The notes under the pieces: model-generated
Told to the model about the DNA's origin: nothing
The model's database searches: none
Seen by the model: the letters and a program-made list of their open reading frames with translations, nothing else
Source: an uncultured Lachnospiraceae bacterium
Lineage (GTDB): Bacteria > Bacillota > Clostridia > Lachnospirales > Lachnospiraceae
Length of the DNA: 64,000 nt
Direction of reading: 5' to 3'
Assembly (NCBI GenBank): GCA_944383765.1
Contig: CALWQT010000012.1
Coordinates: forward strand, 1-64,000
Made by a program: the position numbers and the translations under genes
Part shown: in pieces, positions 1-7,890 of the stretch
Numbering within the stretch: the stretch's first letter is position 1
Layout: each line of letters starts with the position of its first letter

Positions 1-606
1 CGGCTTGACCGGCTTATACAGCTTCTCGAACGTCTTGAGAAAGGAGAACAATGTATGAGCTTTAAAGAATTTGACCTGTCGGATTACATCAACACTTTGG
101 AAGATTTCAAATCCACTCAAACAGAAACCGTCATTCAACACTGAGGAAGTATTGAAAATTTTGATATGTTCATCCAGAAGATTAAAGATGATGAAGCGCA
201 GGTGGCAAAACTAGCCATCCAGCAGTTTGGCAGTATTGAGAAATATACCGAAGAAATGAAGCATAATCTGGAGCATTTCTCTGAAATTATGGAGGACTGG
301 TATTCACAGATACCGGAAAAAACGCGGATAGAAGACAAATTTCTTAAGCTGGTTTCCCATAAAGGGGAAGATGTGGCTTCGAAACCGTTTCAAAGCATTG
401 TAGAGGAAATTTTAACAGGAGCTCTGGCAACTGCCCCCAGTCTGCTAATCGGTAGCACGGAAAACTACTGTAAGATTATAATGGACACCTATTCTAATCA
501 TTACCTAATCAAAGTATTTGACACAAAACATGGTGCAGGAAGCAGCAAATATATCGTGAAAGCCTTTCACTATTATTCTGAGAATAATTGCGTAGAAAAC
601 AATTAG
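1..606 (+). pseudogene. MerR-family regulator with TipAS-type effector domain, broken by an in-frame stop
   Basis: Frame 1 is open from the window edge to a TGA at 142-144, then continues in the same frame to 606. The part before the stop (RLIQLLERLEKGEQCMSF) reads like the end of a MerR dimerisation helix. The part after it (QFGSIEKYTEEMKHNLEHF, then ...SKYIVKAFHYY near the end) resembles a TipAS ligand-binding domain. Because both halves share one frame and read as one protein, I take the TGA as a nonsense change, probably of a Trp codon before GSIENFD. Internal re-initiation at ATG 166 could still make a 146-residue effector domain without DNA binding. The 5' end lies outside the window. 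Family assignment is by recalled motifs. Confidence 0.7.
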
Positions 607-637
607 AGCCATTTTAGAGCCAGAGGACATAAATCAA

Positions 638-672
638 CCCCGGAAATGCCCATTTTATCAGCATCTCCGGGG
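638..672. repeat. Imperfect 12-bp inverted repeat after the MerR remnant
   Basis: CCCCGGAAATGC at 638-649 pairs with GCATCTCCGGGG at 661-672 with one mismatch and an 11-nt loop. There is no T-run, so it is at best a weak terminator for the upstream gene. The rest of 607-848 shows no convincing gene. Confidence 0.35.
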
Positions 673-848
673 TTCTGTCCGTTACTCGAACTCAATAGTA
701 AATACATGCATTACCATGATAATGCGTATCGTAAAGTAAGCTTTACTCCTTTAAGCCAACTTTCCAATCAAATAGGACTATCGAATAAAATATTCGATAG
801 CCCTATTAATTGTGAGGTTTTGCTCCATGCACGAACCAGATTCAAACT

Positions 849-899
849 GGTCCGTTCAGGGACTCGAACCCTTCTGCATCCCACAGGATTTCCAAAACC
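849..899 (-). other. tRNA-like 3'-end fragment (possible old attachment site)
   Basis: On the minus strand this stretch contains GGGTTCGAGTCCC, a T-arm-like segment, followed by a possible 3' acceptor strand (AACGGACC), preceded by an anticodon-loop-like TTGGAAA and a variable region. No matching D-arm or 5' acceptor strand is present, so it is not an intact tRNA. Elements that integrate into tRNA 3' ends leave such fragments, which fits the mobilisation genes to the right. The tRNA identity is uncertain (Ser GGA is one reading). Confidence 0.45.
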
Positions 900-902
900 C
901 TA

Positions 903-2099
903 TTATTTCCATGTTCTGTATTCTGGCTTAAAGTCAATGGAAATCTTTCCAAAGACTTCACCAACCCATCCGTACTGGCTTAACATTTCCTTATCTGTTG
1001 GGATGGCGTATCCTGTTTGGATACAATAGCTTCCAATCATCTGGTATTTTGTAATTTCTGTAAATGCTGATGTGTCTAATCCAGCTTGCAACATAGAACG
1101 ATAACCTGGATTATACTCATATACATCTGCAACAGTAAAGTATTTATTCTGTGTGGTAGGTTCATTTGCTAACCAGATGCCATCTACCAGAAACAGTGGA
1201 TAAGTATGCCCTACATCACCCATTTCAAAAAATGGCAATCCGACACTCATGCAAAGTAATTTAGCCGCTTCCGTATATCCTTGACAGACTGCCTTTCCTT
1301 TTACCAGACAACCATAAGCTCCATAACTTAAGGATTCAGACCAACCTGTGGTATATGCTTCATTAGCAGCATCCCAGTCATATGTTGCTTGATGAATGCG
1401 TTCGCAGATTCGAGTTGCTTTTTCAATATCAGAAGCATTTTTCCAGTCAAAGCTGTTCATGAAAGAAACAACTTCATTGTAAAGTTCTGCTACCTCTTGT
1501 GTGTCTGAAGAAGTGTTCTTATCAGGATAACCTGCTAATTTTGCAATTACTGCAATAGAGTATCCTCCCAATCCAGTCAAATACATTGGATCACGGTCTT
1601 CAACGGCTTTTTTTTGAATATAATCCACTCCTGTCATTCCTGCAGAAACAACGCCTTCACGAATGACATGTGGACCAGTCCAGTACCAACACAGTCCTAC
1701 TGATTCTTCATGACCGAAGTACTTCTCGACTTTTCCTTTTAACGGGTATTCGTCAGAAGTTACAAGATTCGCAGTCTGCGACTGCCCTGTGGCCTGTGTT
1801 TGTACCGTACCATTCTGTGTCCATGCTCCATCTGCATTTACGGTATATCCGTCTGGTGTTGTGGTATTGGAAAGCATATAGCCGTTTCCGTCAAAGTAAT
1901 AGCTTTCGGATACACCATCCCCATTCCCATCAATCCACTGCCAGCCGTTTGTTGGATAGCTGCCATCATCATTCTGATACCACCATCCACGAGTGTCGCT
2001 CTTCCACTGTCCTGCAAAAGCTGTAGAGTTTGCCAGCATTGCCATCACTGCAGCTGTTGATAAAATCCTTAAGGTATTCTTTTTTAAATTCTTTCTCAT
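903..2099 (-). CDS. Secreted protein with cell-wall-binding repeats and a transglutaminase-like domain
   Basis: 398 residues. The N-terminus is a Sec signal peptide (basic MRKNLKKN, hydrophobic core, cleavage near STAFA-G). Residues about 31-95 hold aromatic/glycine repeats of the choline/cell-wall-binding type (GWWYQNDDGSYPTNGWQWI, YYFDGNGYM). The C-terminal half has a transglutaminase/cysteine-protease core: Cys in KAVCQGYTEAAKLL, His in DVGHTYPLFLVDG, and LANEPTT where the acidic third residue is expected. The likely role is an extracytoplasmic cysteine hydrolase or cross-linking enzyme held at the cell wall; its substrate is unknown. It reads in the same direction as the mobilisation genes but 190 bp from them, so it may be cargo. 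The fold is inferred from motifs. Confidence 0.75.
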   Translation of the reverse strand: MRKNLKKNTLRILSTAAVMAMLANSTAFAGQWKSDTRGWWYQNDDGSYPTNGWQWIDGNGDGVSESYYFDGNGYMLSNTTTPDGYTVNADGAWTQNGTVQTQATGQSQTANLVTSDEYPLKGKVEKYFGHEESVGLCWYWTGPHVIREGVVSAGMTGVDYIQKKAVEDRDPMYLTGLGGYSIAVIAKLAGYPDKNTSSDTQEVAELYNEVVSFMNSFDWKNASDIEKATRICERIHQATYDWDAANEAYTTGWSESLSYGAYGCLVKGKAVCQGYTEAAKLLCMSVGLPFFEMGDVGHTYPLFLVDGIWLANEPTTQNKYFTVADVYEYNPGYRSMLQAGLDTSAFTEITKYQMIGSYCIQTGYAIPTDKEMLSQYGWVGEVFGKISIDFKPEYRTWK

Positions 2100-2184
2100 A
2101 ATTTTCTCTCCTTCAGAAGTCTATCATGTCGAATCAAGCCAAATAAAGCTCTCCTTAGATTTGCTTGATTTACGTCATCCCAAG

Positions 2185-2254
2185 GAAAGAATAGGTGTCA
2201 ATGGAGTGCCGGATGGCGCTGGCATAAGCCCATGCCATTGACTCCCATTCTTTC
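2185..2254. repeat. Long inverted repeat, 18 of 20 bp paired
   Basis: Arms at 2185-2204 and 2235-2254 are complementary at 18 of 20 positions, separated by 30 bp that themselves contain GC-rich short dyads. It fills most of the gap between the coupling ATPase and the secreted protein. It could be a terminator of the mobilisation operon, a recombination scar or a structured leader. No downstream T-run decides this. Confidence 0.5.
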
Positions 2255-2290
2255 ATGGGATAGGGTTATTCCGGCAAATCTACCTGTCCG

Positions 2291-4111
2291 TTATCCTTTC
2301 CACGGGAATACATCCCGGAAGAAATTAACCTTCTGGATTCTGCAAAAACCCTCCTTACTGATTAAAATCATCTCATTTCCGAGATTACTCAGTTTTTCCG
2401 GCGGGATGACGTACAACAGCTGCTTCGATGTACTAAAACTTGTTTCCCTCAGTCCTTTCGTATTGACTGATGTTCTGGAAAACCAGTCTTTCCCGATCAT
2501 TTTTGCAATTTCCTCTGCTGCGGCTGGATCTCTGGCTGATAACACCAGTGTATAGGCAGCGTTGTCCATAATGATCCGGCGATGATCCAGACCATAGATA
2601 GCATCCATCTGGCTGATAGACTGGGTCAGCAGACAGATGGTTATGCCCTTGCTACGGAGCGTTGTCATGGAATCCTCAATACTCCTGATACGCCCCAGAC
2701 GCGCAAATTCATCAATTAAAAATAGGATTCTCTGCCCACCCTTATCTGGAAAACGTGCCGCTGCCCTAAGGAACTGGTTCACGATCATATTCAGGAATGT
2801 CCTCCATGGATCAATCATTTCTTCCGGAATTTTCAGGAAAATCCGCCCTCCTTCCAGAAGCATTCCCGGCTGGATTGTACGCTTCCGCTGCATCATGTTC
2901 CGGATACTGCCATCTACTGCATACAGCTCAACCGCCGTCTTGGCCGTGGATACAATACAGTCAAGGGTCTTGTCATTCATCTCCACGTATCCCCCCAGAA
3001 AACGCATGACAACCGGCAATTCATAGGTTTTTCCCACTTCCTCCAGCAACTCCTTCGCCGTCTTGCTGCATATCATCTCGTTAATTTCGGTGAAAGATAT
3101 TCCCCTCCGGTAGGCCCACAGATACATACCGGACAGATAGCTGCGGGCGTTATTGCTCCAATAGTCTGTGTTCACGTCACTTTTCGGGTTTCCCGGCAGG
3201 ATGGCATACACCATATCCTGTATGCCGTGCACAATATCATCATCCGGGTAACTGTCCAGAATTTCAAAGGGATTATAGCCATACGTATTCGGATCAAAAG
3301 GGTCCAGTACATAGTTATTATGCCGGTACGGTGCATTCTGCGAGAGTTCCCCCTTAATGTCAATGGCAAGCATAGCTCTATCCCAGGTATACAGAGTGGG
3401 GATTGCAATGCAGGCGGATTTCCCTAACCCGGAACCGCCAAAACATACAATATGTCCTTCTGCCTCTTCTCTTCTTCCTATGTACTGGTTTGCGCACTTC
3501 CCAAAGAAAAACATAGGGCCTCGTCCGACACGCAGATTCGCCGGAACCGGCGGATTCAGCTTTCGTCTTTCTGATAGCGGCATACTGCGCTCTTCCTTTT
3601 TCTCCGGATCAAATACGGAAAACCAGGAAAAATCCCGTTCTCCGGCTAACCAGTTTTTAATGTTTGCCTTGGAAATTAAAAATGAAGGAAAAAAGGAAAG
3701 CATATCCGTCATACTATTGGGACGTAACGGTGTCGTTGACAGCAGTAATCGGATGATGATCCATGAAGCAGCACCCGCCCATATCCCGGAAAATTTGGCA
3801 AACAAAAGTCCATTCTCTTTCCATACTTCTTTTTTTTCAGGCGGAAGAAGAACATTCTTCACATTGGTGGCTGGATAAGTCGGTTCGCCCCCGGCACTTT
3901 CCCGTGTCTGTTTCTCCTTATAAAGTCCCTCATACAGCTGATCGGACAGATGCTGCAGGATTTCCTGCTGCTGCCGGATCGCTTCCTTTTCCTCTTCTGT
4001 TAATGGAATCTCATTATTCTTTCCCTCAAAAAAATCATTCAATTTCTGGGGCAGTTCCTTTTTCCATTCCTGTTCTCTGTTCCATCTCTCGTTCATTTTG
4101 TCTGCTCTCAT
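2291..4111 (-). CDS. VirD4/TraG-type coupling ATPase (T4CP)
   Basis: Couples relaxase-bound DNA to a type IV secretion channel at the inner membrane. I start at ATG 4111 (MRADKMNERW), which follows a good AGGAGAG site; the frame stays open further upstream inside the relaxase gene. The 606-residue product has hydrophobic stretches before the ATPase domain, Walker A GGSGLGKSACIAIPT, Walker B ILFLIDEFARLGRI and the TraG-type sensor region CLLTQSISQMDAIYG. It overlaps the 3' end of the relaxase gene by 77 bp, so the two are probably translated together. No channel proteins are in the window, so the element would have to borrow a channel, or those genes lie left of the window. Confidence 0.88.
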   Translation of the reverse strand: MRADKMNERWNREQEWKKELPQKLNDFFEGKNNEIPLTEEEKEAIRQQQEILQHLSDQLYEGLYKEKQTRESAGGEPTYPATNVKNVLLPPEKKEVWKENGLLFAKFSGIWAGAASWIIIRLLLSTTPLRPNSMTDMLSFFPSFLISKANIKNWLAGERDFSWFSVFDPEKKEERSMPLSERRKLNPPVPANLRVGRGPMFFFGKCANQYIGRREEAEGHIVCFGGSGLGKSACIAIPTLYTWDRAMLAIDIKGELSQNAPYRHNNYVLDPFDPNTYGYNPFEILDSYPDDDIVHGIQDMVYAILPGNPKSDVNTDYWSNNARSYLSGMYLWAYRRGISFTEINEMICSKTAKELLEEVGKTYELPVVMRFLGGYVEMNDKTLDCIVSTAKTAVELYAVDGSIRNMMQRKRTIQPGMLLEGGRIFLKIPEEMIDPWRTFLNMIVNQFLRAAARFPDKGGQRILFLIDEFARLGRIRSIEDSMTTLRSKGITICLLTQSISQMDAIYGLDHRRIIMDNAAYTLVLSARDPAAAEEIAKMIGKDWFSRTSVNTKGLRETSFSTSKQLLYVIPPEKLSNLGNEMILISKEGFCRIQKVNFFRDVFPWKG

Positions 4112-4928
4112 GGTATTCTCTCCTTCTCTGAATATCCTGTTCAATCTCTGTCCGACTGTATTTTCCTCCCAGTCTGCGCTCATGGCATGGCTTGATGCAA
4201 TCCGGATCATTTTTTTCAAAGGAAGACGGTATGTACCGTAATTCTCCTTTCTGGTTTTCCATGACCTCAATGTCATAGGATTCTTTCATAATTTCTCGGA
4301 ATTCTTCCAGATCATCTGCCTTAGACCTGGCAATATCGATCTGCTGCCGCAATTCATCTTTCCATGTCTTTCTATTTTTGGCTTTGATCGCCTTCTCCGC
4401 CATGGTTTCCCGGACTCCTTTTCCCCTTCCGGAAACCAGACTGTGTTCATATCCATATTTTTTGCACATCTGATTCGCCTCCTTCATCAGCTCTCTCCGA
4501 AATCTTTGTGTTGATCGAAAGCTTTTTCCTTTTTCAATATGCCGTTCTTTGTCTTCTTGGATGGCCGTATTCCCCACCACAATATGGCAATGCAGATGGT
4601 TCGGTGCATCTTTATGTACCGTTCCAAACCACTGATAGCAGTCGATTTTGCTGTTCCGGCATAATTCTTCCGTCATATCCTGTATATCTTTTGGCGGTAT
4701 TTTTTCTGACACTGTATTGTACGATACAATAATGTGATAATACGTACGTTCTTTGGGATGTCTGGGATTTTCATAGGCCTCCTGCATAGTCTTAAAATCC
4801 CGTTCCGGATCATCGATGCTGCACCCGGATGCCATGGCATATTCCTTAGATGTTTTATGCTCCTGCATAATATAATCACGGATTGCATTAACCGATCCCT
4901 TGCTTGGCATAATTTTGATCACCGGCAT
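4035..4928 (-). CDS. Relaxase, MobA/VirD2 family
   Basis: 297 residues, the size of a bare relaxase of small mobilisable elements. It nicks oriT and stays covalently bound to the 5' end. The HUH-type metal motif is in HLHCHIVVGN (residues about 112-121), preceded by TYYHIIVSYN. The N-terminal MPVIKIMPSKGSVNAIRDYI matches the start of the Relaxase/mobilisation-nuclease domain; a catalytic Tyr is likely among the early tyrosines (Y19, Y29). The C-terminus is rich in Arg and Glu and probably helical. Its start overlaps the end of mobC by 10 bp and its end overlaps the coupling ATPase gene. No domain is missing. Confidence 0.88.
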   Translation of the reverse strand: MPVIKIMPSKGSVNAIRDYIMQEHKTSKEYAMASGCSIDDPERDFKTMQEAYENPRHPKERTYYHIIVSYNTVSEKIPPKDIQDMTEELCRNSKIDCYQWFGTVHKDAPNHLHCHIVVGNTAIQEDKERHIEKGKSFRSTQRFRRELMKEANQMCKKYGYEHSLVSGRGKGVRETMAEKAIKAKNRKTWKDELRQQIDIARSKADDLEEFREIMKESYDIEVMENQKGELRYIPSSFEKNDPDCIKPCHERRLGGKYSRTEIEQDIQRRREYHESRQNEREMEQRTGMEKGTAPEIE

Positions 4929-5242
4929 ATATCCACCCTTTTTCCGATTTCCAGAAGCTCCTTTCGCATATCAGATAAATCTGCCACAGCCTTCCGGAGA
5001 TCCGATTCTGCTCCAGTAAACATCCCATAATTAACCGCTTTCGCGATCTGGTTGATATTGTTTCCAATCCGATTAACAGCCAGAACCATGTCCGGCAGAC
5101 CTTCTATGATGGTCACGTCCCGGTCCCTAATCGCTGCACGAACATAGTCCGAGCAGGAAATACCGGCACGGTCACACTTCTGCTGCATGGCATAGTATTC
5201 CGACGTGCTGAGACGCACGCTAAACATACGGGATCTGCTCAT
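4919..5242 (-). CDS. MobC-like mobilisation accessory protein
   Basis: A 107-residue protein from ATG 5242 (MSRSRMFSVRLS), chosen because GGAGGG sits just upstream; the longer frame to 5314 runs through the candidate oriT and looks spurious. The N-terminus (FSVRLSTSEYYAMQQKCDRAGISCSDYVRAAI) looks like a ribbon-helix-helix DNA-binding fold, followed by the MobC region NRIGNNINQIAKAVNYGMF. Such proteins bind beside nic and help the relaxase open the strands. It is the first gene of the mobC-relaxase-T4CP run and next to the candidate oriT. Confidence 0.85.
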   Translation of the reverse strand: MSRSRMFSVRLSTSEYYAMQQKCDRAGISCSDYVRAAIRDRDVTIIEGLPDMVLAVNRIGNNINQIAKAVNYGMFTGAESDLRKAVADLSDMRKELLEIGKRVDICR

Positions 5243-5506
5243 ATATTCCCTCCTTTCCATTTCCCTGGCAGGCGCAGGGTGGGTTCCATAGGGCGGGGTT
5301 CCCGCCCTTGGCAAGATGGTCAGTCGTATTACGACTGGCGTATCTTGCCTATGCCGGGCGTACTGTATCGGATCACTCTCTGATGTGGTTTCAGCCGCGG
5401 CATACCGTCTGGGAAGGCTGGGGCAATGCCCGCAGAGGGCATGTCTCCGGCCCGAGCAGGCGGCTCATACCCTGCGCCTGCCAATACCTATTGAATTCAT
5501 AATAAT
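5243..5506. other. Candidate oriT region with nested inverted repeats
   Basis: This non-coding gap just upstream of mobC has three dyads: GGGCGGG/CCCGCCC (5291-5307, 3-nt loop); GGCAAGAT at 5310-5317 with ATCTTGCC at 5342-5349, enclosing GTCAGTCG/CGACTGGC; and ATGCCC/GGGCAT near 5424-5441. An origin of transfer is expected beside mobC and has such hairpins near nic. The nick position cannot be read from sequence alone. Confidence 0.55.
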
Positions 5507-5698
5507 TTAGAACGGGATCATATCATCTATACGACACAGTATAGACTGGATCCGATCCGACAGCTTAACTCTACCGGTATGTGTCAAGATCCAATAGACA
5601 ACCGGCAACAGCAGCGCAAGGATTGCGCCATAAAAAATGATGCGCATATAACATAACAGCCTCTCTGATATCGAATGAATGTACTTGATTTTTTTCAT
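5507..5698 (-). CDS. Small single-pass membrane protein
   Basis: 63 residues with a basic start (MKKIKYIHSISERL) and one strong membrane segment (YMRIIFYGAILALLLPVVYWIL), then a charged tail. AGGAGG lies 6 nt before the ATG, supporting expression. It sits between the candidate oriT and the DUF5348-like gene, all on one strand. I do not recognise a family. A role in mobilisation is only suggested by position. Confidence 0.6.
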   Translation of the reverse strand: MKKIKYIHSISERLLCYMRIIFYGAILALLLPVVYWILTHTGRVKLSDRIQSILCRIDDMIPF

Positions 5699-5710
5699 GA
5701 TTTTTCCTCC

Positions 5711-5947
5711 TTATAATATTTCCTCAGTTCTTACAATCAGGCCTGCCAGGTTCCGGTGCGGCTGTCCCTGCAGTCCCCATACTCCATTTTCCCGATCATA
5801 CAATAGCATGGTCTTTTTCCAGCCCTCCTCGGTCTTAACTTCCAGCACTGTGCCATGGCGCACAGGAAAACTATACAGAGACCGGTTGTATCGAATCACA
5901 ATCTGTCCTGTCTTAGGCTCCTGTATGATCGCTCCTACATGTTTCAT
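5711..5947 (-). CDS. DUF5348-like small protein
   Basis: 78 residues, MKHVGAIIQEPKTGQIVIRYNRSLYSF... to LAGLIVRTEEIL, with the beta-rich pattern I associate with DUF5348, a small protein common on Clostridia mobile elements and of unknown function. Conserved features are the short N-terminal strand pair, a central GxxxEV(x)TEEGWKKT-type segment and the C-terminal L(A/V)GL. It lies 12 bp upstream of the small membrane protein gene and is the first gene of the leftward run. Family identity is from memory. Confidence 0.65.
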   Translation of the reverse strand: MKHVGAIIQEPKTGQIVIRYNRSLYSFPVRHGTVLEVKTEEGWKKTMLLYDRENGVWGLQGQPHRNLAGLIVRTEEIL

Positions 5948-5976
5948 GCTATCATCACTCCTTCTTTTTTCAAAAA

Positions 5977-6003
5977 AATAGACGTCTTTTATAAACGTCT
6001 ATT
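5977..6003 (-). terminator. Hairpin with T-run upstream of the mobilisation genes
   Basis: AATAGACGT (5977-5985) pairs with ACGTCTATT (5995-6003). On the minus strand the hairpin is followed by seven T. It sits upstream of the DUF5348-like start, so it either ends a lost upstream gene or acts as an attenuator. Confidence 0.6.
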
Positions 6004-6039
6004 AAAACATGTGATACATAATATTTAATTTCGGCAGGC

Positions 6040-6447
6040 TTGTTTTATCATATTGTAACAAGTTGTTCTTATGCAACCGTACCAGAACAGAAAGCCCGCA
6101 CCACCTACGACAATATCCTTCGTGTGGTAAAAGACCCTGATGTCTGTGACCCCATCCGCTATCTCCGTGTAAGGGAAATCATCCATTTCCAGAGATTCGG
6201 TGAAGCGCTTCGCATCACCCAGGATAAACTGAATTCCAAAAACTTCTATGCATTTAATCCGGCTTTTGACCGCCCTGGTTCTCAGGAACAAAAGCCTCTT
6301 CCTAATATGCCCCAGCAGCCTCAGATTCCGATTCAGCCCACAGTTCCCACGAATCAGGCTACCGGTCAGACAGTTGCCCAACAGAATCAGGCTCCAGCTG
6401 CTGACCGGTCCGATTATTCCAGAAATATGCAAATGCCAGGCTGCTAA
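6040..6447 (+). pseudogene. cotJC: 3' part of a CotJC-like spore-coat manganese-catalase gene
   Basis: From about residue 14 the frame reads VPEQKARTTYDNILRVVKDPDVCDPIRYLRVREIIHFQRFGEALR, the C-terminal half of the CotJC/manganese-catalase family, including the late Glu and His ligand helix (REIIHFQRFGE). The N-terminal half with the earlier ligands is missing, and the sequence before about 6079 shows no coat-protein similarity. A Pro/Gln-rich tail (PQQPQIPIQPTVP) follows. The nominal start is a TTG with no Shine-Dalgarno site. I read this as a gene cut by insertion of the mobilisation element, or by later deletion, leaving its 3' end and terminator. Confidence 0.75.
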
Positions 6448-6483
6448 AAAAGGAGAGCGGTTACCATGCCGCTCTCCTTTTTC
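6446..6483 (+). terminator. Rho-independent terminator of the cotJC remnant
   Basis: A 15-bp stem, AAAAAAGGAGAGCGG (6446-6460) with CCGCTCTCCTTTTTT (6469-6483), 8-nt loop. It can act in both directions and also lies after the minus-strand FAD oxidoreductase gene. Confidence 0.85.
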
Positions 6484-6528
6484 CCTTTTTTATATATGAT
6501 GCAAAATACAAACAAAAGGCTATTTTAT

Positions 6529-7878
6529 TTATGAAAGAACAGCTCCCTGTTCTTTCAGGATACGACACAGTTCTTTCGTATCCACATTCTGTACCTTTAC
6601 CTGATCTCTGACTGCCAGCGCTGCTGCTGTTCCTGCTGCCTGCCCCATGGCCCCCACAGTAGGTGTGGTACGGATAGCTGCCTGAGCGGTAAACGTCGCT
6701 GAGATGCTTCTTCCACATACTAACAGATTCGTCGTTTCTTTTGGAACCAGACAACGATAGGGAATGCTGTATTTTGCTCCCTTTCTTAAAGTTACATGCT
6801 TGGTCCCCTCGCCTTCCGGGCTATGGATATCAATATAATATCCACATAGTGCTACTCCATCTTCAAATATGGTCTCATTCAGAATGTCCTGCTCCGTAAG
6901 CTGATATTGGCCTTGCAGCTGTCTGGAACTCCGAACACCTACTTTGGGCCCTGTCTGGACCATAAGAGCATGTTCAAAACCTGGAATATACTTTCTCACA
7001 AACCGGTCCAGTTCCCAGGCCTGTTTTCTTCCGATTGTTTCTGCCTCTGACAGGCTCCATGGATCTGTCGGGTCATGGTTGATGATTCTGGTAGTATTAA
7101 AATAAATCTCACCTTTATTGCTGGACTCAAAAAACAGGATATTTTCCCTGGGAATTGAAATTTCCCCTGCTTCTTTCGCCTTCTTCATCTCATTGACAAA
7201 ACCTTCCGGGCAAAGCTGCTCCCGGTTCAGAAGATATTCCACACTTCCAAACTGAGGGAAGGAATCCGGATTCTGACGGATAAATTCTCTTACTTTATCT
7301 GTATCCACATTTTCAAACTTCACCATCAATGTCATAGGCTGGGTCTTTCCATCTTCCGGTCTTCCCTTATCATAACCAGTTCCTGACATCACGGTCAGAT
7401 CCGCATCACCAGTCGCATCTATGTATATCTTTCCCTTTAAGCCCATCAATCCAGCTTTATTACATACCGTGATGAAATCAATCTCTTTATCTTTCATCGT
7501 AACCTTAGCCAGCATACTGTGATACAGAAGTTCCACTCCGCTCTCCAGAAGCATCAACTCCAGTTCATACTTCATAGCTTCCTGGTCAAAAAAGGTAAAG
7601 GTAGACGTAGCAGTATTCGGATCAGAAGAAAACACATGGCCAGTAGACTTTCCCTTTGCCTGTAATCTGCTGATCAGTTCATCTGTAATGCCTTTTACCA
7701 CCTGCTCTTTTCCCGCATGGAAGGTCATCATAGGCGCTACGCTGTTGACGGTCAGAGCACCTCCCGGATAACCGGCAGATTCTACCACCAGAGTTTTCAT
7801 TCCATTTCTGGATGCTGCCACTGCTGCGATTACTCCGGAAATACCTCCACCAACTACGATCACATCAAATTCCTTCAT
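6529..7878 (-). CDS. FAD-dependent oxidoreductase (FAD_oxidored family)
   Basis: 449 residues. The N-terminus has the Rossmann motif VIVVGGGISGVIAAVAASRNG with the acidic end of beta-2 (VVES). A GDAD segment (IDATGDADLTVMSGTGYD) and a late ATFTAQAAIRTTPTVGAMGQAAGTAAALA segment are typical of this family, whose members oxidise organic acids or related compounds; the substrate is not predictable. No signal peptide or heme motif is present, so it is cytosolic. It is the last gene of the operon that begins with the GH65 gene, 12 bp after the transporter gene, and has a good AGGAGAG site. Confidence 0.85.
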   Translation of the reverse strand: MKEFDVIVVGGGISGVIAAVAASRNGMKTLVVESAGYPGGALTVNSVAPMMTFHAGKEQVVKGITDELISRLQAKGKSTGHVFSSDPNTATSTFTFFDQEAMKYELELMLLESGVELLYHSMLAKVTMKDKEIDFITVCNKAGLMGLKGKIYIDATGDADLTVMSGTGYDKGRPEDGKTQPMTLMVKFENVDTDKVREFIRQNPDSFPQFGSVEYLLNREQLCPEGFVNEMKKAKEAGEISIPRENILFFESSNKGEIYFNTTRIINHDPTDPWSLSEAETIGRKQAWELDRFVRKYIPGFEHALMVQTGPKVGVRSSRQLQGQYQLTEQDILNETIFEDGVALCGYYIDIHSPEGEGTKHVTLRKGAKYSIPYRCLVPKETTNLLVCGRSISATFTAQAAIRTTPTVGAMGQAAGTAAALAVRDQVKVQNVDTKELCRILKEQGAVLS

Positions 7879-7890
7879 AGATATCTCTCC

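Larger units (their letters stand above)
849..6003. mobile_element. Remnant of a mobilisable element (boundaries approximate)
   Basis: The segment joins a tRNA-like fragment (849-899), a secreted cargo protein, a coupling ATPase, relaxase, MobC, candidate oriT and two small accessory genes, and stops where a 5'-truncated cotJC begins. No integrase lies inside, and no matching direct repeat was found at the two ends. It is probably either part of a larger element reaching left of the window or a decayed one. Confidence 0.5.

Noticed and set aside
646..1029. 127-codon plus-strand reading frame
   Set aside because: It runs over the tRNA-like fragment and antisense to the end of the secreted protein gene, with no ribosome site or domain.
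2291..5947. Full conjugative element
   Set aside because: No VirB4, VirB6 or other channel genes in the window; only mobilisation and coupling functions are present.
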